Notes under the pieces: generated by a model
Seen by the model: the letters and a program-made list of their open reading frames with translations, nothing else
Told to the model about the DNA's origin: nothing
The model's database searches: none
Program-made: the position numbers and the translations under genes
Source of the DNA: an uncultured Bacteroidales bacterium
GTDB taxonomy: Bacteria; Bacteroidota; Bacteroidia; Bacteroidales; P3
Reading direction: 5' to 3'
DNA length: 42,005 nucleotides
NCBI GenBank assembly: GCA_946401725.1
Contig: CAMIVE010000013.1
Coordinates: forward strand, 1 to 42,005
In this document: piece after piece, positions 32,293 through 41,952 of the stretch
Position numbering within the stretch: the first letter of the stretch is position 1
Layout: each line of letters starts with the position of its first letter

Positions 32293-32365
32293 GGGGTATT
32301 AGCTCAGTTGGTAGAGCGCTTGGTTCGCAATCAAAAGGTCACCGGTTCGACTCCGGTATACTCCA
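32293..32365 (+). tRNA. tRNA-Ala (CGC)
   Basis: 73 nt with acceptor GGGGTAT/ATACTCC, including the alanine identity pair G3-U70; D arm GCTC/GAGC; anticodon loop TTCGCAA giving CGC; T arm ACCGG/CCGGT. The anticodon stem has a C27-A43 mismatch. CCA is not encoded. It is followed closely by the FMN-binding protein gene, for which no separate promoter was found, so the two may share a transcript. Confidence 0.88.
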
Positions 32366-32401
32366 CTCCAGAGGCTGTCTTCATCAGCCGTAAAAGATTT
32401 A

Positions 32402-32809
32402 ATGATGAAAAAAGCAATCCGTTTTATTTTGAGTGCCGCATGGGTGGCCGGCGCCATTTTCATTATCAGCTGCACCACGGGCGACGATGTCATGACCAAG
32501 AAGAAAGGGGTCTACACCATCAATACCACCACCCTGTCGCAGGATGTCAAAGGTTACATAGGTCCCACGCCGCTGCTTATCACCGTCGAAAAGGACAAAG
32601 TGATGAAAGTCGAAGCCCTGGAGAACAGTGAAACACCGAAGTTCTTCGAACGGATGAAGAAAGGCGGTATGTTGGAGCGCTGGAACGGTATGACTGTCGA
32701 CGAGGCGCTGTCCGCCAAGGTGGATGTCGTGGCAGGCGCCACCTATTCCTCCAACGCCGTCAAAGAGAACGTGCGGTTGGGACTCAAATACTACAAGGCA
32801 CACAAATAA
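32402..32809 (+). CDS. Small FMN-binding domain lipoprotein
   Basis: A 135-aa protein: signal peptide with lipobox (IFIISC, Cys24) and a single FMN-binding domain of the RnfG/NqrC/NosR type. The flavin attachment motif is DVVAGATYSSNAVKENV (residues 108-124), in which Thr/Ser of GATYS would bind FMN through a phosphoester in the periplasm if ApbE is present. Likely a membrane-tethered electron carrier; partners are not evident. The start is the first of two consecutive ATG codons (32402); either gives the same lipobox. Confidence 0.85.
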   Translation: MMKKAIRFILSAAWVAGAIFIISCTTGDDVMTKKKGVYTINTTTLSQDVKGYIGPTPLLITVEKDKVMKVEALENSETPKFFERMKKGGMLERWNGMTVDEALSAKVDVVAGATYSSNAVKENVRLGLKYYKAHK

Positions 32810-32821
32810 GATAATCCCCCT

Positions 32822-32874
32822 CAGAAGCCCAAACGGACATACAGGATTTTTTGAGGAGGCCCCTTCTGTTTTTT
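32822..32874 (+). terminator. Possible intrinsic terminator after the FMN-binding gene
   Basis: CAGAAG (32822-32827) can pair with CTTCTG (32863-32868), which is followed by TTTTTT. The loop is long (35 nt) and partly self-paired, so the prediction is moderate. Confidence 0.5.
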
Positions 32875-32939
32875 ATGATGATGGCTCCGTCGGTTTTGCG
32901 GCGTCCAGACCCACTTTGGTTTGCACGGGTGGGCTGCTT

Positions 32940-35177
32940 TCATGTCAGATAGGCACGGGTGACGGATGTTGCTGCCGTGGTTATCTTGCGGGGGACTCCT
33001 TCGTAGAGCAGTTGTCCGCCGGCTTCTCCGCCTCCAGGACCCAGTTCTATCAGCCAGTCGGCATGCTTCATCACGTCGGTGCTGTGCTCAATAAGTATCA
33101 ACGTGTTGCCGGCATCGGTCATCTCGTCGAACAGTCGCATCAGCCGGTGGATGTCGTCCAGATGGAGTCCGTCGGTGGGTTCATCAATGATGTATATCTC
33201 GCCTTTCCGGTAGAGGTTGTCGGCCAGCTTCACCCGCTGCAGCTCGCCGCCACTGAGGGTCGACATGCTCTGGTCCAGATGCAGGTAGCCGAGACCTACC
33301 TTCGACAGCGCTTGCAACTGCGGCTCGAAAGGCTGTCCGGCAAAGAAGTCGATAGCTTCGTCGACAGAGAGCGACAGCACCTCGGCGATGGTCATGCCAT
33401 GGTAACGGTAGCGTAGGGCGGTCTCGTTGTAGCGTTTTCCGTGGCAGAGTTCGCAGGTGGTCTCGATACTTTCCATATAGGCCATGTCGCTCACAATGAT
33501 ACCCTTGCCTTTGCATGCGGGGCAGGCTCCTTGGCTGTTGAAGGAGAAAAGCTGGGCACTGACTCGGTTTTCGCGGGCAAAGAGGCGACGGATGGTGTCG
33601 CTGATGTCAAGATAGGTGGCCGGCGTGGAACGCAGGTTGACGCCGATGTTTTTTTGTCCGATGAAGGTGGTCTTTCCTTCGAAATGGGACATGAAATGTT
33701 CCATCAGCGAACTCTTCCCCGAACCGGCGACACCGGCGATAACGGTCATCACCCCTTTGGGGATATCGACAGACAGATCTTTAAGATTGTGGAGTGTGGC
33801 ATGTTCCACATGGAACCATCCTTTGGGTTGTCGTGTGGCGGACTTGAATTCCGAGTGTTGACGCAGCATGCGTCCTGTCACGGTGTCGGAACGCACCAAT
33901 TGGTCGAAACCCCCTTCGAAGGTGATCTGTCCGCCTTTGCTGCCGGCTCCGGGACCCATGTCGACGATATGATCGGCCATGGCGATGATTTCGCGGTGGT
34001 GTTCCACGATGAGCACCGTATTGCCGTGGTCACGCAAATGGCGCAGTGACTCTTTCAGCCGGCTGATGTCCTGCGGATGCAGTCCCACACTGGGTTCGTC
34101 GAGCACATAGACCATATCGGTCAACGCCGAGTTGATGTATTTGGCTATCTTTGTACGTTGCGCTTCGCCGCCGCTCAACGTCCCAGTCCCGCGGCTCAGG
34201 GTCAGGTAGCCCAGTCCGATGTCGCAAAGGGCCTGTAGCCGCTTGCCCAGTTCGCGGCGGATGTCGACAGCCAGGGGATGGTCAATTGACTGGACGAAAG
34301 CCAGTGCCTCGCTGATGGGCATCGCCACCACGTCGGCCAGGTTTTTACCGGCGATTCGGCAGCTCCGCACCCGCTCGTTGAGCCGTGTACCGTGACATTC
34401 GGGGCACTCCTGGGTGCAGACCATCGTGTCGAGCACTTTCTGCTGCCGTTTGCCCTCTTTGGTGGTGATGATGCTTCGGTACATACGGGGGTAGAGTCCT
34501 TCGAATTTGGCGCTTTTGGGCCAGTTGGCGGGTGGGTTCTTGAGTCGCACCTGCGGCGAGTAGAGGAACAGGTCGAGTTCCTCTTTCGTGTAGTCGCGAA
34601 TTTTCTTGTCGAGGTCGAAGAGGCCGCTGTAGGCATAGCGTTTCCAGCGCCAAGCGCCGGTGGTGAAGGTGGGGAAATGGATAACATCCTGGTCGTTCAG
34701 ACATTTGTCGAAGTCGACCAGTTTATGGATGTCGAGATCGGTGACCTCGCCGAGCCCTTGGCAACGGGGGCAGCTGCCCGAAGGGTGGTTGAACGAGAAG
34801 GTGTCGCTGTAGCCTACGAAGGGCTGACCCACACGGGAGAAGAGCAGACGCAGCAGCGCATAGACGTCAGTATAGGTGGCTACCGTCGAGCGGGCGTTAT
34901 TGGCGGGTTTTTTCTGGTCGATGAGGATAGTGACAGGCAGGTTCTCGATATGTTCCACATGGGGACGGCCGTATTTGGGCAGGTACTGCTGCACAAAACT
35001 GGGGAAGGTCTCGTTCAGCTCACGACGGCTTTCGGCGGCGATGGTGTCGAGACAGAGCGACGATTTGCCTGAACCGGAGACTCCGGTAAAGACGGTTATC
35101 TTGCCTTTCGGGATTTGCAAAGTGACGTTTTTCAGATTGTTCTCGGTTGCGCCGACGACATGGATGTAGGATGTCAT
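32940..35177 (-). CDS. UvrA-like ABC ATPase (short UvrA2-type paralogue)
   Basis: A 745-aa protein with two UvrA ATPase modules: Walker A GVSGSGKSSL (31-40) and GVAGSGKSSL (near 465), signatures TLSGGEAQR and TLSGGELQR, and two zinc-finger-like modules (CPRCQGLG...CPECHG; CPACKGKG...CELCHG). True UvrA is about 940 aa; this one lacks the UvrB-binding domain after the first Walker A, so it resembles the UvrA2/DrrC group linked to resistance to DNA-binding drugs, rather than the main excision repair subunit. The only large right-hand gene on the minus strand. Its G/T-rich plus strand follows the right replichore, showing stable residence. Confidence 0.9.
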   Translation of the reverse strand: MTSYIHVVGATENNLKNVTLQIPKGKITVFTGVSGSGKSSLCLDTIAAESRRELNETFPSFVQQYLPKYGRPHVEHIENLPVTILIDQKKPANNARSTVATYTDVYALLRLLFSRVGQPFVGYSDTFSFNHPSGSCPRCQGLGEVTDLDIHKLVDFDKCLNDQDVIHFPTFTTGAWRWKRYAYSGLFDLDKKIRDYTKEELDLFLYSPQVRLKNPPANWPKSAKFEGLYPRMYRSIITTKEGKRQQKVLDTMVCTQECPECHGTRLNERVRSCRIAGKNLADVVAMPISEALAFVQSIDHPLAVDIRRELGKRLQALCDIGLGYLTLSRGTGTLSGGEAQRTKIAKYINSALTDMVYVLDEPSVGLHPQDISRLKESLRHLRDHGNTVLIVEHHREIIAMADHIVDMGPGAGSKGGQITFEGGFDQLVRSDTVTGRMLRQHSEFKSATRQPKGWFHVEHATLHNLKDLSVDIPKGVMTVIAGVAGSGKSSLMEHFMSHFEGKTTFIGQKNIGVNLRSTPATYLDISDTIRRLFARENRVSAQLFSFNSQGACPACKGKGIIVSDMAYMESIETTCELCHGKRYNETALRYRYHGMTIAEVLSLSVDEAIDFFAGQPFEPQLQALSKVGLGYLHLDQSMSTLSGGELQRVKLADNLYRKGEIYIIDEPTDGLHLDDIHRLMRLFDEMTDAGNTLILIEHSTDVMKHADWLIELGPGGGEAGGQLLYEGVPRKITTAATSVTRAYLT

Positions 35178-35194
35178 TTCCTTCGTTTTTTTTG

Positions 35195-35202
35195 CAAAGA
35201 TA
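35195..35202 (-). promoter_or_regulatory. -7 element of the uvrA-like gene promoter
   Basis: TATCTTTG on the minus strand, 18 bp before the ATG at 35177, matches the consensus. Back to back with the PAP2 promoter at 35269. Confidence 0.68.
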
Positions 35203-35268
35203 GGAATTTTTTTGGAAATGTTTTGGATTCCGTTTCGTCTTTATCATTTATGTTTTGCAAAGTCTTTG

Positions 35269-35276
35269 TATCTTTG
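35269..35276 (+). promoter_or_regulatory. -7 element of the PAP2 gene promoter
   Basis: TATCTTTG directly precedes ATG 35286, leaving a very short leader (about 3-5 nt), so the transcript may be nearly leaderless. A second in-frame start is not evident. Confidence 0.6.
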
Positions 35277-35285
35277 CAAAATAAT

Positions 35286-35933
35286 ATGAAACGATTCTTT
35301 TTGCTAACGCTTTGTATCTCTGTTTTGAGCATGGTACCGCGTGAGGCCGCGGCGCAGGGGGTGGACTATTCCATTCTCTGTTCGTTGCAGCAGCAACGTA
35401 CGCCTGTGATGGACAAGGCGATGGTGTGGACTTCCAACAGTCTGGTGCTGGTGCCGGCGGTTCCGGTCGCGATAATGACCGCGGGGTGGGCTGCCGACAA
35501 TGACGCGCTGCTCCATATGGGAGGCAGTGCGGGTCTCTCGGTCCTGATAGCAGGCGGGCTTACCGAAGGGTTGAAATTCTCTGTCCGGCGTCCACGGCCC
35601 TATCTGGGCTATCCCGACGACTTGGTGCCGGTGAAGACCACTCTCGGCTACTCGTTCCCGTCGGGTCATACCTCGTTGAGTTTTTCCCTTGCCACCTCGC
35701 TCAGCCTCAGCTGCCCCAAATGGTATGTCGTGGCCCCTTCGCTCCTTTGGGCTGCGGGTGTCGGCTTTTCGCGGCTTTATCTGGGCGTCCATTACCCCTC
35801 CGATGTCTTGACCGGCGCCTTGGTAGGCGTTGGCTCCGCTTTACTGGCCCACTACCTTTCGCGACGTATGTGGCCCAAAACAGAGACACCGACGTCGAAG
35901 GCGTTTGTGATTCCGGTTGTTTTTACATTCTGA
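35286..35933 (+). CDS. PAP2-family phosphatase
   Basis: A 215-aa membrane phosphatase of the PAP2 superfamily. The three motifs are [17 protein letters not shown] and [16 protein letters not shown], with catalytic His residues in the second and third. An N-terminal signal peptide ([24 protein letters not shown]) is followed by about five helices. Such enzymes remove phosphate from undecaprenyl pyrophosphate, phosphatidate or lipid A; the substrate is not evident here. The start at 35286 is set by the signal peptide and the promoter. Confidence 0.9.
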   Translation: MKRFFLLTLCISVLSMVPREAAAQGVDYSILCSLQQQRTPVMDKAMVWTSNSLVLVPAVPVAIMTAGWAADNDALLHMGGSAGLSVLIAGGLTEGLKFSVRRPRPYLGYPDDLVPVKTTLGYSFPSGHTSLSFSLATSLSLSCPKWYVVAPSLLWAAGVGFSRLYLGVHYPSDVLTGALVGVGSALLAHYLSRRMWPKTETPTSKAFVIPVVFTF

Positions 35934-36004
35934 CAAATCGTCAGAAAGACTTCATAGGGCTGTCACTTTTGAAGAGGCAAAAATCGCCTTTTCAACTTTT
36001 TTTG

Positions 36005-36012
36005 TATTTTTG
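36005..36012 (+). promoter_or_regulatory. -7 element of the ribBA promoter
   Basis: TATTTTTG matches TAnnTTTG, 40 bp before ATG 36053. The -33 TTG is not at the usual spacing. I see no FMN riboswitch signature in the leader. Confidence 0.6.
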
Positions 36013-36052
36013 CATATTTCATTTGTTTCAAAGAGAAAGACAATATTTGTTT

Positions 36053-37264
36053 ATGGAATTTAAACTCAACACAATAGAAGAAGCTATAGCCGATTTCAAA
36101 GAAGGGAAATTCGTCATTGTCGTAGACGATGAGGACCGTGAGAACGAGGGCGATTTCATCATTGCAGCCGAGAAAATCACGCCGGAGAAGGTGAATTTCA
36201 TGCTGAAAAACGGACGCGGCGTGCTCTGCACCCCTGTCACGGAGGACCGCTGCCATGAATTGAATCTCGACATGCAGGTGCACGACAACACCTCGTTGCT
36301 TGGCACCCCGTTCACGGTGACCGTCGACCTGCTGGGTCACGGATGCACTACGGGTGTCAGCATGTACGACCGCGCCATGACCATCAAGGCGTTGGCCGAC
36401 GATGCCACCACCGCCAACGACTTGGGACGTCCAGGTCATGTCAATCCGTTGCGGGCGCGCAACGGCGGAGTGCTGGTCCGTGCCGGCCACACCGAAGCGG
36501 CTGTCGACCTGGCCCGGTTGGCGGGACTGAAGCCCGTCGCCGCCCTTATCGAAATCATCAACGACGACGGCACCATGGCCCGCATGCCCCAGTTGCAGGA
36601 AGTGGCACAGAAATATGGTCTGAAGATTGTCACCATCAAGGATTTGATTTCCTACCGCATCGCTCATGAGACGATGATTCGTAAGGAGGAGGAGGTGTTC
36701 CTTCCCACCGAATGGGGCAACTTCAAGCTGATTGCCTATACCCAGTTGGACAACGGTGCCACGCACCTCGCCCTCAAAAAAGGCGACTGGAACGAAGAAG
36801 AGCCGCTGATGGTAAGGGTCCACTCCAGCTGTGCCACAGGCGATATTTTCGGCTCGTGCAAATGCGACTGCGGTCACCAGCTCCACCGAGCCATGGAGAT
36901 GGTCGAGAAGGAAGGGAAAGGCCTGATTCTTTATATGAGCCAAGAGGGCCGCGGAATCGGTCTGGTCAATAAACTCAAAGCCTATCACCTGCAGGAACAG
37001 GGATTCGACACCGTCGATGCCAACCTCAAGTTGGGATTCAAAGCCGATGAGCGCGACTACGGCATCGGTGCCCAGATTCTGCGCGACCTCGGCGTCAAGA
37101 AGATGCGCCTCATCACCAACAACCCGGTGAAACGCAGCGGTCTGGAAGGGTATGGCCTGGAAATCGTCGAGACACTCCCGATTGTCGTCGAACCCAACCA
37201 GTACAACGAAAAATATCTGAAGACGAAGCAGGAAAGAATGGGTCACACACTTAATATTAAATGA
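36053..37264 (+). CDS. ribBA: Bifunctional DHBP synthase / GTP cyclohydrolase II
   Basis: A 403-aa fusion for riboflavin synthesis. The N-terminal RibB domain (about 1-205) makes 3,4-dihydroxy-2-butanone 4-phosphate from ribulose 5-phosphate; it has [13 protein letters not shown] and GHVNPLRAR with HTEAAVDL. The C-terminal RibA domain opens GTP; zinc is held by cysteines in [22 protein letters not shown] (near 258-280), and SQEGRGIGL binds GTP. Ends in the expected [10 protein letters not shown] block. The start at 36053 follows the promoter; the frame is open back to 35720 but that overlaps the PAP2 gene. Confidence 0.96.
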   Translation: MEFKLNTIEEAIADFKEGKFVIVVDDEDRENEGDFIIAAEKITPEKVNFMLKNGRGVLCTPVTEDRCHELNLDMQVHDNTSLLGTPFTVTVDLLGHGCTTGVSMYDRAMTIKALADDATTANDLGRPGHVNPLRARNGGVLVRAGHTEAAVDLARLAGLKPVAALIEIINDDGTMARMPQLQEVAQKYGLKIVTIKDLISYRIAHETMIRKEEEVFLPTEWGNFKLIAYTQLDNGATHLALKKGDWNEEEPLMVRVHSSCATGDIFGSCKCDCGHQLHRAMEMVEKEGKGLILYMSQEGRGIGLVNKLKAYHLQEQGFDTVDANLKLGFKADERDYGIGAQILRDLGVKKMRLITNNPVKRSGLEGYGLEIVETLPIVVEPNQYNEKYLKTKQERMGHTLNIK

Positions 37265-37424
37265 CGATTTAAAGTTTAAAAGTCGCTCCTGAAAAAACAG
37301 GTAATTCAATAATGCGCTTATTACAATTTATTTAGATTCATACTAAAAAACTAATCATCAACCAATTAACAGATGCAAGTTAAATACTTGATAAAAATTT
37401 GTTTTACGTAATTGAAAAAGTTCG
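37265..37424 (+). other. AT-rich intergenic stretch between ribBA and the coiled-coil/zapA operon
   Basis: Two hundred and sixty-one bases separate ribBA from the next start codon. The first 160 hold no coding signal or strong hairpin that I can see; the rest is the promoter and leader of the coiled-coil gene. Confidence 0.5.
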
Positions 37425-37432
37425 TAACTTTG
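37425..37432 (+). promoter_or_regulatory. -7 element of the coiled-coil/zapA/rny promoter
   Basis: TAACTTTG matches TAnnTTTG; the closest TTG (37399-37401) is 23 bp away. The leader of about 85 nt contains GGCCGTTGGCC and a repeated TTTGAAGCA (37493, 37510). Confidence 0.62.
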
Positions 37433-37525
37433 CATCCGCTAAAAAGTTAAATATTAAAGCAGAAAAAGAGGGGAGGCCGTTGGCCGAACATCTTTGAAGC
37501 AACAACACCTTTGAAGCAGCAAACC

Positions 37526-37819
37526 ATGTTCGATTTCGAGACCACGCTTAGCGGCATAGAGTTCAAAGTGAGACAGTTGATTGACGAGAACAGTCGACTG
37601 AAGACGGAGGCCTTGGAATTGACGGAAAAAATCGAAGAATTAACAGAAATTATTAACAGTCAAAAAAATACAATAAATAATTTAACAGAAGAAACCCAAA
37701 TAATAAAACTCAGGAATACGCTTGTGCAGAAGGGCGATTCAGCAGAAATAAAACTCAAGATCAATCAGTTGATCCGGAATATAGATAAAAGTCTGTTACT
37801 ATTGACGCATGTAGACTAA
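37526..37819 (+). CDS. Small coiled-coil protein, possibly ZapB-like
   Basis: A 97-aa protein almost wholly heptad-like (IDENSRLKTEALELTEKIEELTEIINSQKNTINNL), with no signal peptide. It lies 8 bases ahead of zapA. ZapB in E. coli is a small coiled-coil partner of ZapA at the divisome, so a functional analogue is plausible by position and shape, though I see no sequence proof. Start ATG 37526 (MFDFETTL); the frame is open to a TTG at 37511. Confidence 0.7.
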   Translation: MFDFETTLSGIEFKVRQLIDENSRLKTEALELTEKIEELTEIINSQKNTINNLTEETQIIKLRNTLVQKGDSAEIKLKINQLIRNIDKSLLLLTHVD

Positions 37820-37827
37820 CGAATCAG

Positions 37828-38133
37828 ATGGAAAACGTATCAGTAACTGTCAAAATATTGGAGCGAGACTACAGGCTCTCCATTGCTGCCAGTGAGGAGA
37901 CATTCCTCCGCAATGCAGCAGCGCTTATCGACGCCCAAGCTCGCATCTTCAAAAAACAATACGGTCACCGTGACAACCAAGACCTTCTGGCAATGGTGGC
38001 GCTCGCCCAGGTGACAGAACTGATGAAGTTGCAAGATAGTCTTAAATTCAAAGACACCGAGCTGATAGAGAAACTGACAGAGATTGACTCTCTTCTGGAG
38101 CATAACCTGCACCCGACCCGAAACAGTTTGTAA
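37828..38133 (+). CDS. zapA: Cell division protein ZapA
   Basis: A 101-aa cytosolic protein that promotes FtsZ filament bundling. The N-terminal beta hairpin (VSVTVKILERDYRLSI), the AALIDAQARIFKK helix and the C-terminal coiled coil with LAMVALAQVTELMKLQDSL fit the family. Second gene of its operon; the 3' end of the reading frame takes part in an inverted repeat (38126-38153) that leads into the structured spacer before rny. Confidence 0.88.
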   Translation: MENVSVTVKILERDYRLSIAASEETFLRNAAALIDAQARIFKKQYGHRDNQDLLAMVALAQVTELMKLQDSLKFKDTELIEKLTEIDSLLEHNLHPTRNSL

Positions 38134-38153
38134 ACTCAACACCATTTACAAAC
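38126..38153 (+). repeat. Inverted repeat spanning the zapA stop codon
   Basis: GTTTGTAAA (38126-38134) and TTTACAAAC (38145-38153) are a perfect 9-bp inverted repeat with a 10-nt loop. The stop codon lies in the left arm. No U-tract follows; it may be a processing or protecting hairpin at the boundary of the structured spacer. Confidence 0.65.
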
Positions 38154-38290
38154 CGAGTCTGCTCATGGGTGGGTAGGTTGTACGGCTGAGACACCCGGCG
38201 CTCAAATCCTATCTTGTCAGAGTTTACCATAACTCTCGGAGGGTGACGGTGCAGGTTTTTTGCTGAACATCCCGACAAGCTTTCCTACTC
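38154..38290 (+). ncRNA. Candidate structured RNA between zapA and rny (6S-like position)
   Basis: The spacer is GC-richer than other intergenic DNA here and folds into several compatible helices: GGTAGG (38172-38177)/CCTATC (38208-38213) with inner TGAG/CTCA; TTGTC (38214-38218)/GACAA (38274-38278) enclosing AGAGTT-TACCAT-AACTCT (38219-38236). An alternative, GTAGG (38173)/CCTAC (38284), could close the whole element. It has no open reading frame. In Proteobacteria 6S RNA lies beside zapA, so a 6S-type RNA is one candidate; a leader element controlling rny is another. No dedicated promoter was seen. Identity not established. Confidence 0.45.
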
Positions 38291-38307
38291 AAAATTTTTT
38301 AAAGCAA

Positions 38308-39849
<1,542 letters not shown>

Positions 39850-39882
39850 TACCTTTTCAAACATATATCGCTCGAGAATCAT

Positions 39883-40758
39883 ATGCTGAATTTCATCCAT
39901 TGGAATGTCGATCCTGTCATTTTTCACATCGGATCTTTTGGTGTGAGGTGGTATTCGTTGGGGTTCCTGTTTGCATTCCTTTTGGGCTATCTTATCGTTG
40001 CCCGTATGTTCAAGCGGGAGCAGGTCGACTCCAAATATCTGGAATCGCTGCTTATCTATATGTTTATCGCCGTACTTGCGGGTGCCCGTCTGGGACATTG
40101 CCTCTTCTACCAGCCCGACTATTACCTCAGCGGCAACCACTGGATTGAGATTATCCTTCCCTTTGGCCGTGATGCCAACGGGTGGCATTTCACCGGCTAT
40201 GAGGGTCTGGCCAGCCATGGGGCCGCCATCGGTATCCTCCTCGCCATGTGGCTATACTTCCGCAAGTATCGCATGAATCCCGTCTGGATTGTCGACCGTA
40301 TGGTTATCGTCATTGCGCTGGGTGGTGCCTTTATCCGATTGGGGAATCTTTTCAATTCCGAAATCTACGGTGTCGCCACCGACCTTCCGTGGGGTTTTGT
40401 CTTTGACCGCAACGGCGAGACAATGGCCAAGCACCCCACCCAGCTTTACGAGTCGCTGAGCTACCTGCTTATCTTCGTGGTTTGTTATGTGGTCTACCTT
40501 AAGAAAGACGGCAAACTCCGTCCGGGTGCCCTGTTCGGCTGGTGGCTTATCGCTTTGTTCGGTGTCCGTCTCCTTGTCGAGTTCGTCAAGGAGAACCAGG
40601 TGGACTTCGAAAAGGGTATGATCCTCGACATGGGCCAGTGGCTCAGCATTCCCTTTATCCTTCTTGGCATTGTCATGTGCATTCTGGCCTACAGGGACAC
40701 CTTCAATCCGCATCCGATTCTGAAAAAAGACGAAAATATATTTGTAAAAAGAAAATAA
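39883..40758 (+). CDS. lgt: Prolipoprotein diacylglyceryl transferase
   Basis: A 291-aa inner-membrane enzyme that attaches diacylglycerol to the lipobox Cys of prolipoproteins. Seven helices are visible; the Lgt signature appears as GGAFIRLGNLFNSEIYG (near 147-163) and the functional His in LASHGAAIG (near 112), with HPTQLYES near 188. It works on the lipoproteins in this window (27612, 32402). Follows rny by 33 bp. Confidence 0.96.
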   Translation: MLNFIHWNVDPVIFHIGSFGVRWYSLGFLFAFLLGYLIVARMFKREQVDSKYLESLLIYMFIAVLAGARLGHCLFYQPDYYLSGNHWIEIILPFGRDANGWHFTGYEGLASHGAAIGILLAMWLYFRKYRMNPVWIVDRMVIVIALGGAFIRLGNLFNSEIYGVATDLPWGFVFDRNGETMAKHPTQLYESLSYLLIFVVCYVVYLKKDGKLRPGALFGWWLIALFGVRLLVEFVKENQVDFEKGMILDMGQWLSIPFILLGIVMCILAYRDTFNPHPILKKDENIFVKRK

Positions 40759-40791
40759 TCAGACTATTACAAACAATTCAATGCTTGAACT

Positions 40792-41538
40792 ATGAAACAG
40801 TTGATCCTGGTTCGCCACGGCGAAAGTGAATGGAATAAATTGAATCTTTTTACAGGATGGACCGATGTCGATTTGACTGAGTTCGGTCGCAAAGAGGCTT
40901 TCGAGGCAGGCAAGCTCCTCAAGGCAGAAGGCTACAAACCGCAAATCTGTTTCACCTCTTATCTGAAACGTGCGGTCCGTACCCTCAACCAGGTGCTTGA
41001 GGCCATGGATATGGACTATCTCCCTGTCGAGAAAAGCTGGCGCCTAAACGAGAAAAGCTATGGTGCCATTCAAGGTCTCAACAAAGCGGATACCGCCAAG
41101 AAATATGGCGACGACCAGGTGCTTCTCTGGCGTCGCAGTTTCGATGTGCAGCCTCCGGCTCTCGACCTTCATGACGAGCGTAGTCCACGCATGGATCCCC
41201 GCTATGCGGAGCTTTCCGACAGTGAAATCCCGCTGACCGAATCGCTCAAGGACACCATCGCCCGTCTGATGCCCTACTACAAGGAGGTCATCATGAAGGC
41301 GTTCGACCGTTACGACACCGTCATGGTTGTCGCTCACGGCAACAGCCTGCGAGGCATTGTCAAGGAGTTGAAAGGGATGTCGAACGACGAGATTATCAAG
41401 TTCAATATCCCGACGGCGGTACCCTATATTTTCCAATTTGACAGTCAGATGAAGCTGCAAAAGGATTTCTTTTTGGGAGACCAGGAGGAAATTCGCAAGA
41501 AAATGGAAAGTGTTGCTAATCAAGCAAAGAAGAAGTAG
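40792..41538 (+). CDS. gpmA: 2,3-bisphosphoglycerate-dependent phosphoglycerate mutase
   Basis: A 248-aa glycolytic enzyme interconverting 3- and 2-phosphoglycerate. The phospho-histidine is in LVRHGESEWN (His9), the second His in VVAHGNSLRG, and the acid Glu is in WRLNEKSYGAIQGLNK, where the common RHYG reads KSYG. The C-terminal lysine-rich tail (ANQAKKK) is normal. It follows lgt by 33 bp on the same strand; no own promoter seen. Confidence 0.95.
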   Translation: MKQLILVRHGESEWNKLNLFTGWTDVDLTEFGRKEAFEAGKLLKAEGYKPQICFTSYLKRAVRTLNQVLEAMDMDYLPVEKSWRLNEKSYGAIQGLNKADTAKKYGDDQVLLWRRSFDVQPPALDLHDERSPRMDPRYAELSDSEIPLTESLKDTIARLMPYYKEVIMKAFDRYDTVMVVAHGNSLRGIVKELKGMSNDEIIKFNIPTAVPYIFQFDSQMKLQKDFFLGDQEEIRKKMESVANQAKKK

Positions 41539-41573
41539 TTCTCTGTAAAAAGACTGCGAAAAAGAAAAAAAAT

Positions 41574-41604
41574 TTGTTCAGATTACAAAAAGTTAGTACT
41601 TTTG
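41574..41604 (+). promoter_or_regulatory. Promoter for the tRNA-Ser gene
   Basis: TTG (41574-41576), 20-bp spacer and TACTTTTG (41597-41604): full match to the consensus. The tRNA begins 67 bp later. Confidence 0.8.
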
Positions 41605-41670
41605 CAGCCGATTTCGGAGAGAATTCTCCCGCGGTCATCAGGACAGCGACAACAGGAATCATACAGCTAC

Positions 41671-41758
41671 GGAGAGGTGGGTGAGTGGCTGAAACCAACA
41701 GTTTGCTAAACTGTCGTACTCGATTAGGGTACCGGGGGTTCGAATCCCCCCTTCTCCG
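41671..41758 (+). tRNA. tRNA-Ser (GCT)
   Basis: An 88-nt class II tRNA. Acceptor GGAGAGG/CTTCTCC, anticodon arm ACAGT-TTGCTAA-ACTGT giving GCT, a long variable arm, T arm GGGGG-TTCGAAT-CCCCC and discriminator G. CCA is not encoded (GCAAAA follows). Confidence 0.95.
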
Positions 41759-41760
41759 CA

Positions 41761-41786
41761 AAACGCCCCCCAAAAGGCGTTTTTTT
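41761..41786 (+). terminator. Intrinsic terminator after tRNA-Ser
   Basis: AAACGCC (41761-41767) pairs with GGCGTTT (41776-41782) around an 8-nt loop, followed by T residues. It lies between tRNA-Ser and tRNA-Pro, with no visible promoter before tRNA-Pro, so termination must be partial or the next tRNA has an unrecognised promoter. Confidence 0.8.
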
Positions 41787-41799
41787 AATGACCGTCCCT

Positions 41800-41874
41800 C
41801 GGGATGTAGCGTAGTCCGGTTATCGCGCCTGCTTTGGGAGCAGGAGATCGCCAGTTCGAATCTGGCCATCCCGA
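41800..41874 (+). tRNA. tRNA-Pro (TGG)
   Basis: 75 nt: acceptor CGGGATG/CATCCCG, anticodon arm CCTGC-TTTGGGA-GCAGG giving TGG, T arm GCCAG-TTCGAAT-CTGGC and discriminator A. CCA is not encoded. Confidence 0.95.
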
Positions 41875-41878
41875 CAGA

Positions 41879-41948
41879 ATAATTTTGAATTATCAATTTT
41901 GAAATTTGAGAGGCCCTTCAAAATTCAATTTTCAAAATTCAAAATTAA
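41879..41948. repeat. AT-rich repeats of TTTTGAATT / AATTCAAAA
   Basis: The spacer between tRNA-Pro and tRNA-Arg consists of repeated AATTTTGAAwT and its complement TTCAAAATTC around GAGGCCC, giving an imperfect inverted repeat. It may form a hairpin or mark short intergenic repeats; no gene seen. Confidence 0.55.
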
Positions 41949-41952
41949 CAAT

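Noticed and set aside
33805-33820. TGTTCCACATGGAACC inside the uvrA-like gene as a fourth parS site
   Set aside because: Three mismatches from the ParB consensus and within coding sequence; too weak.
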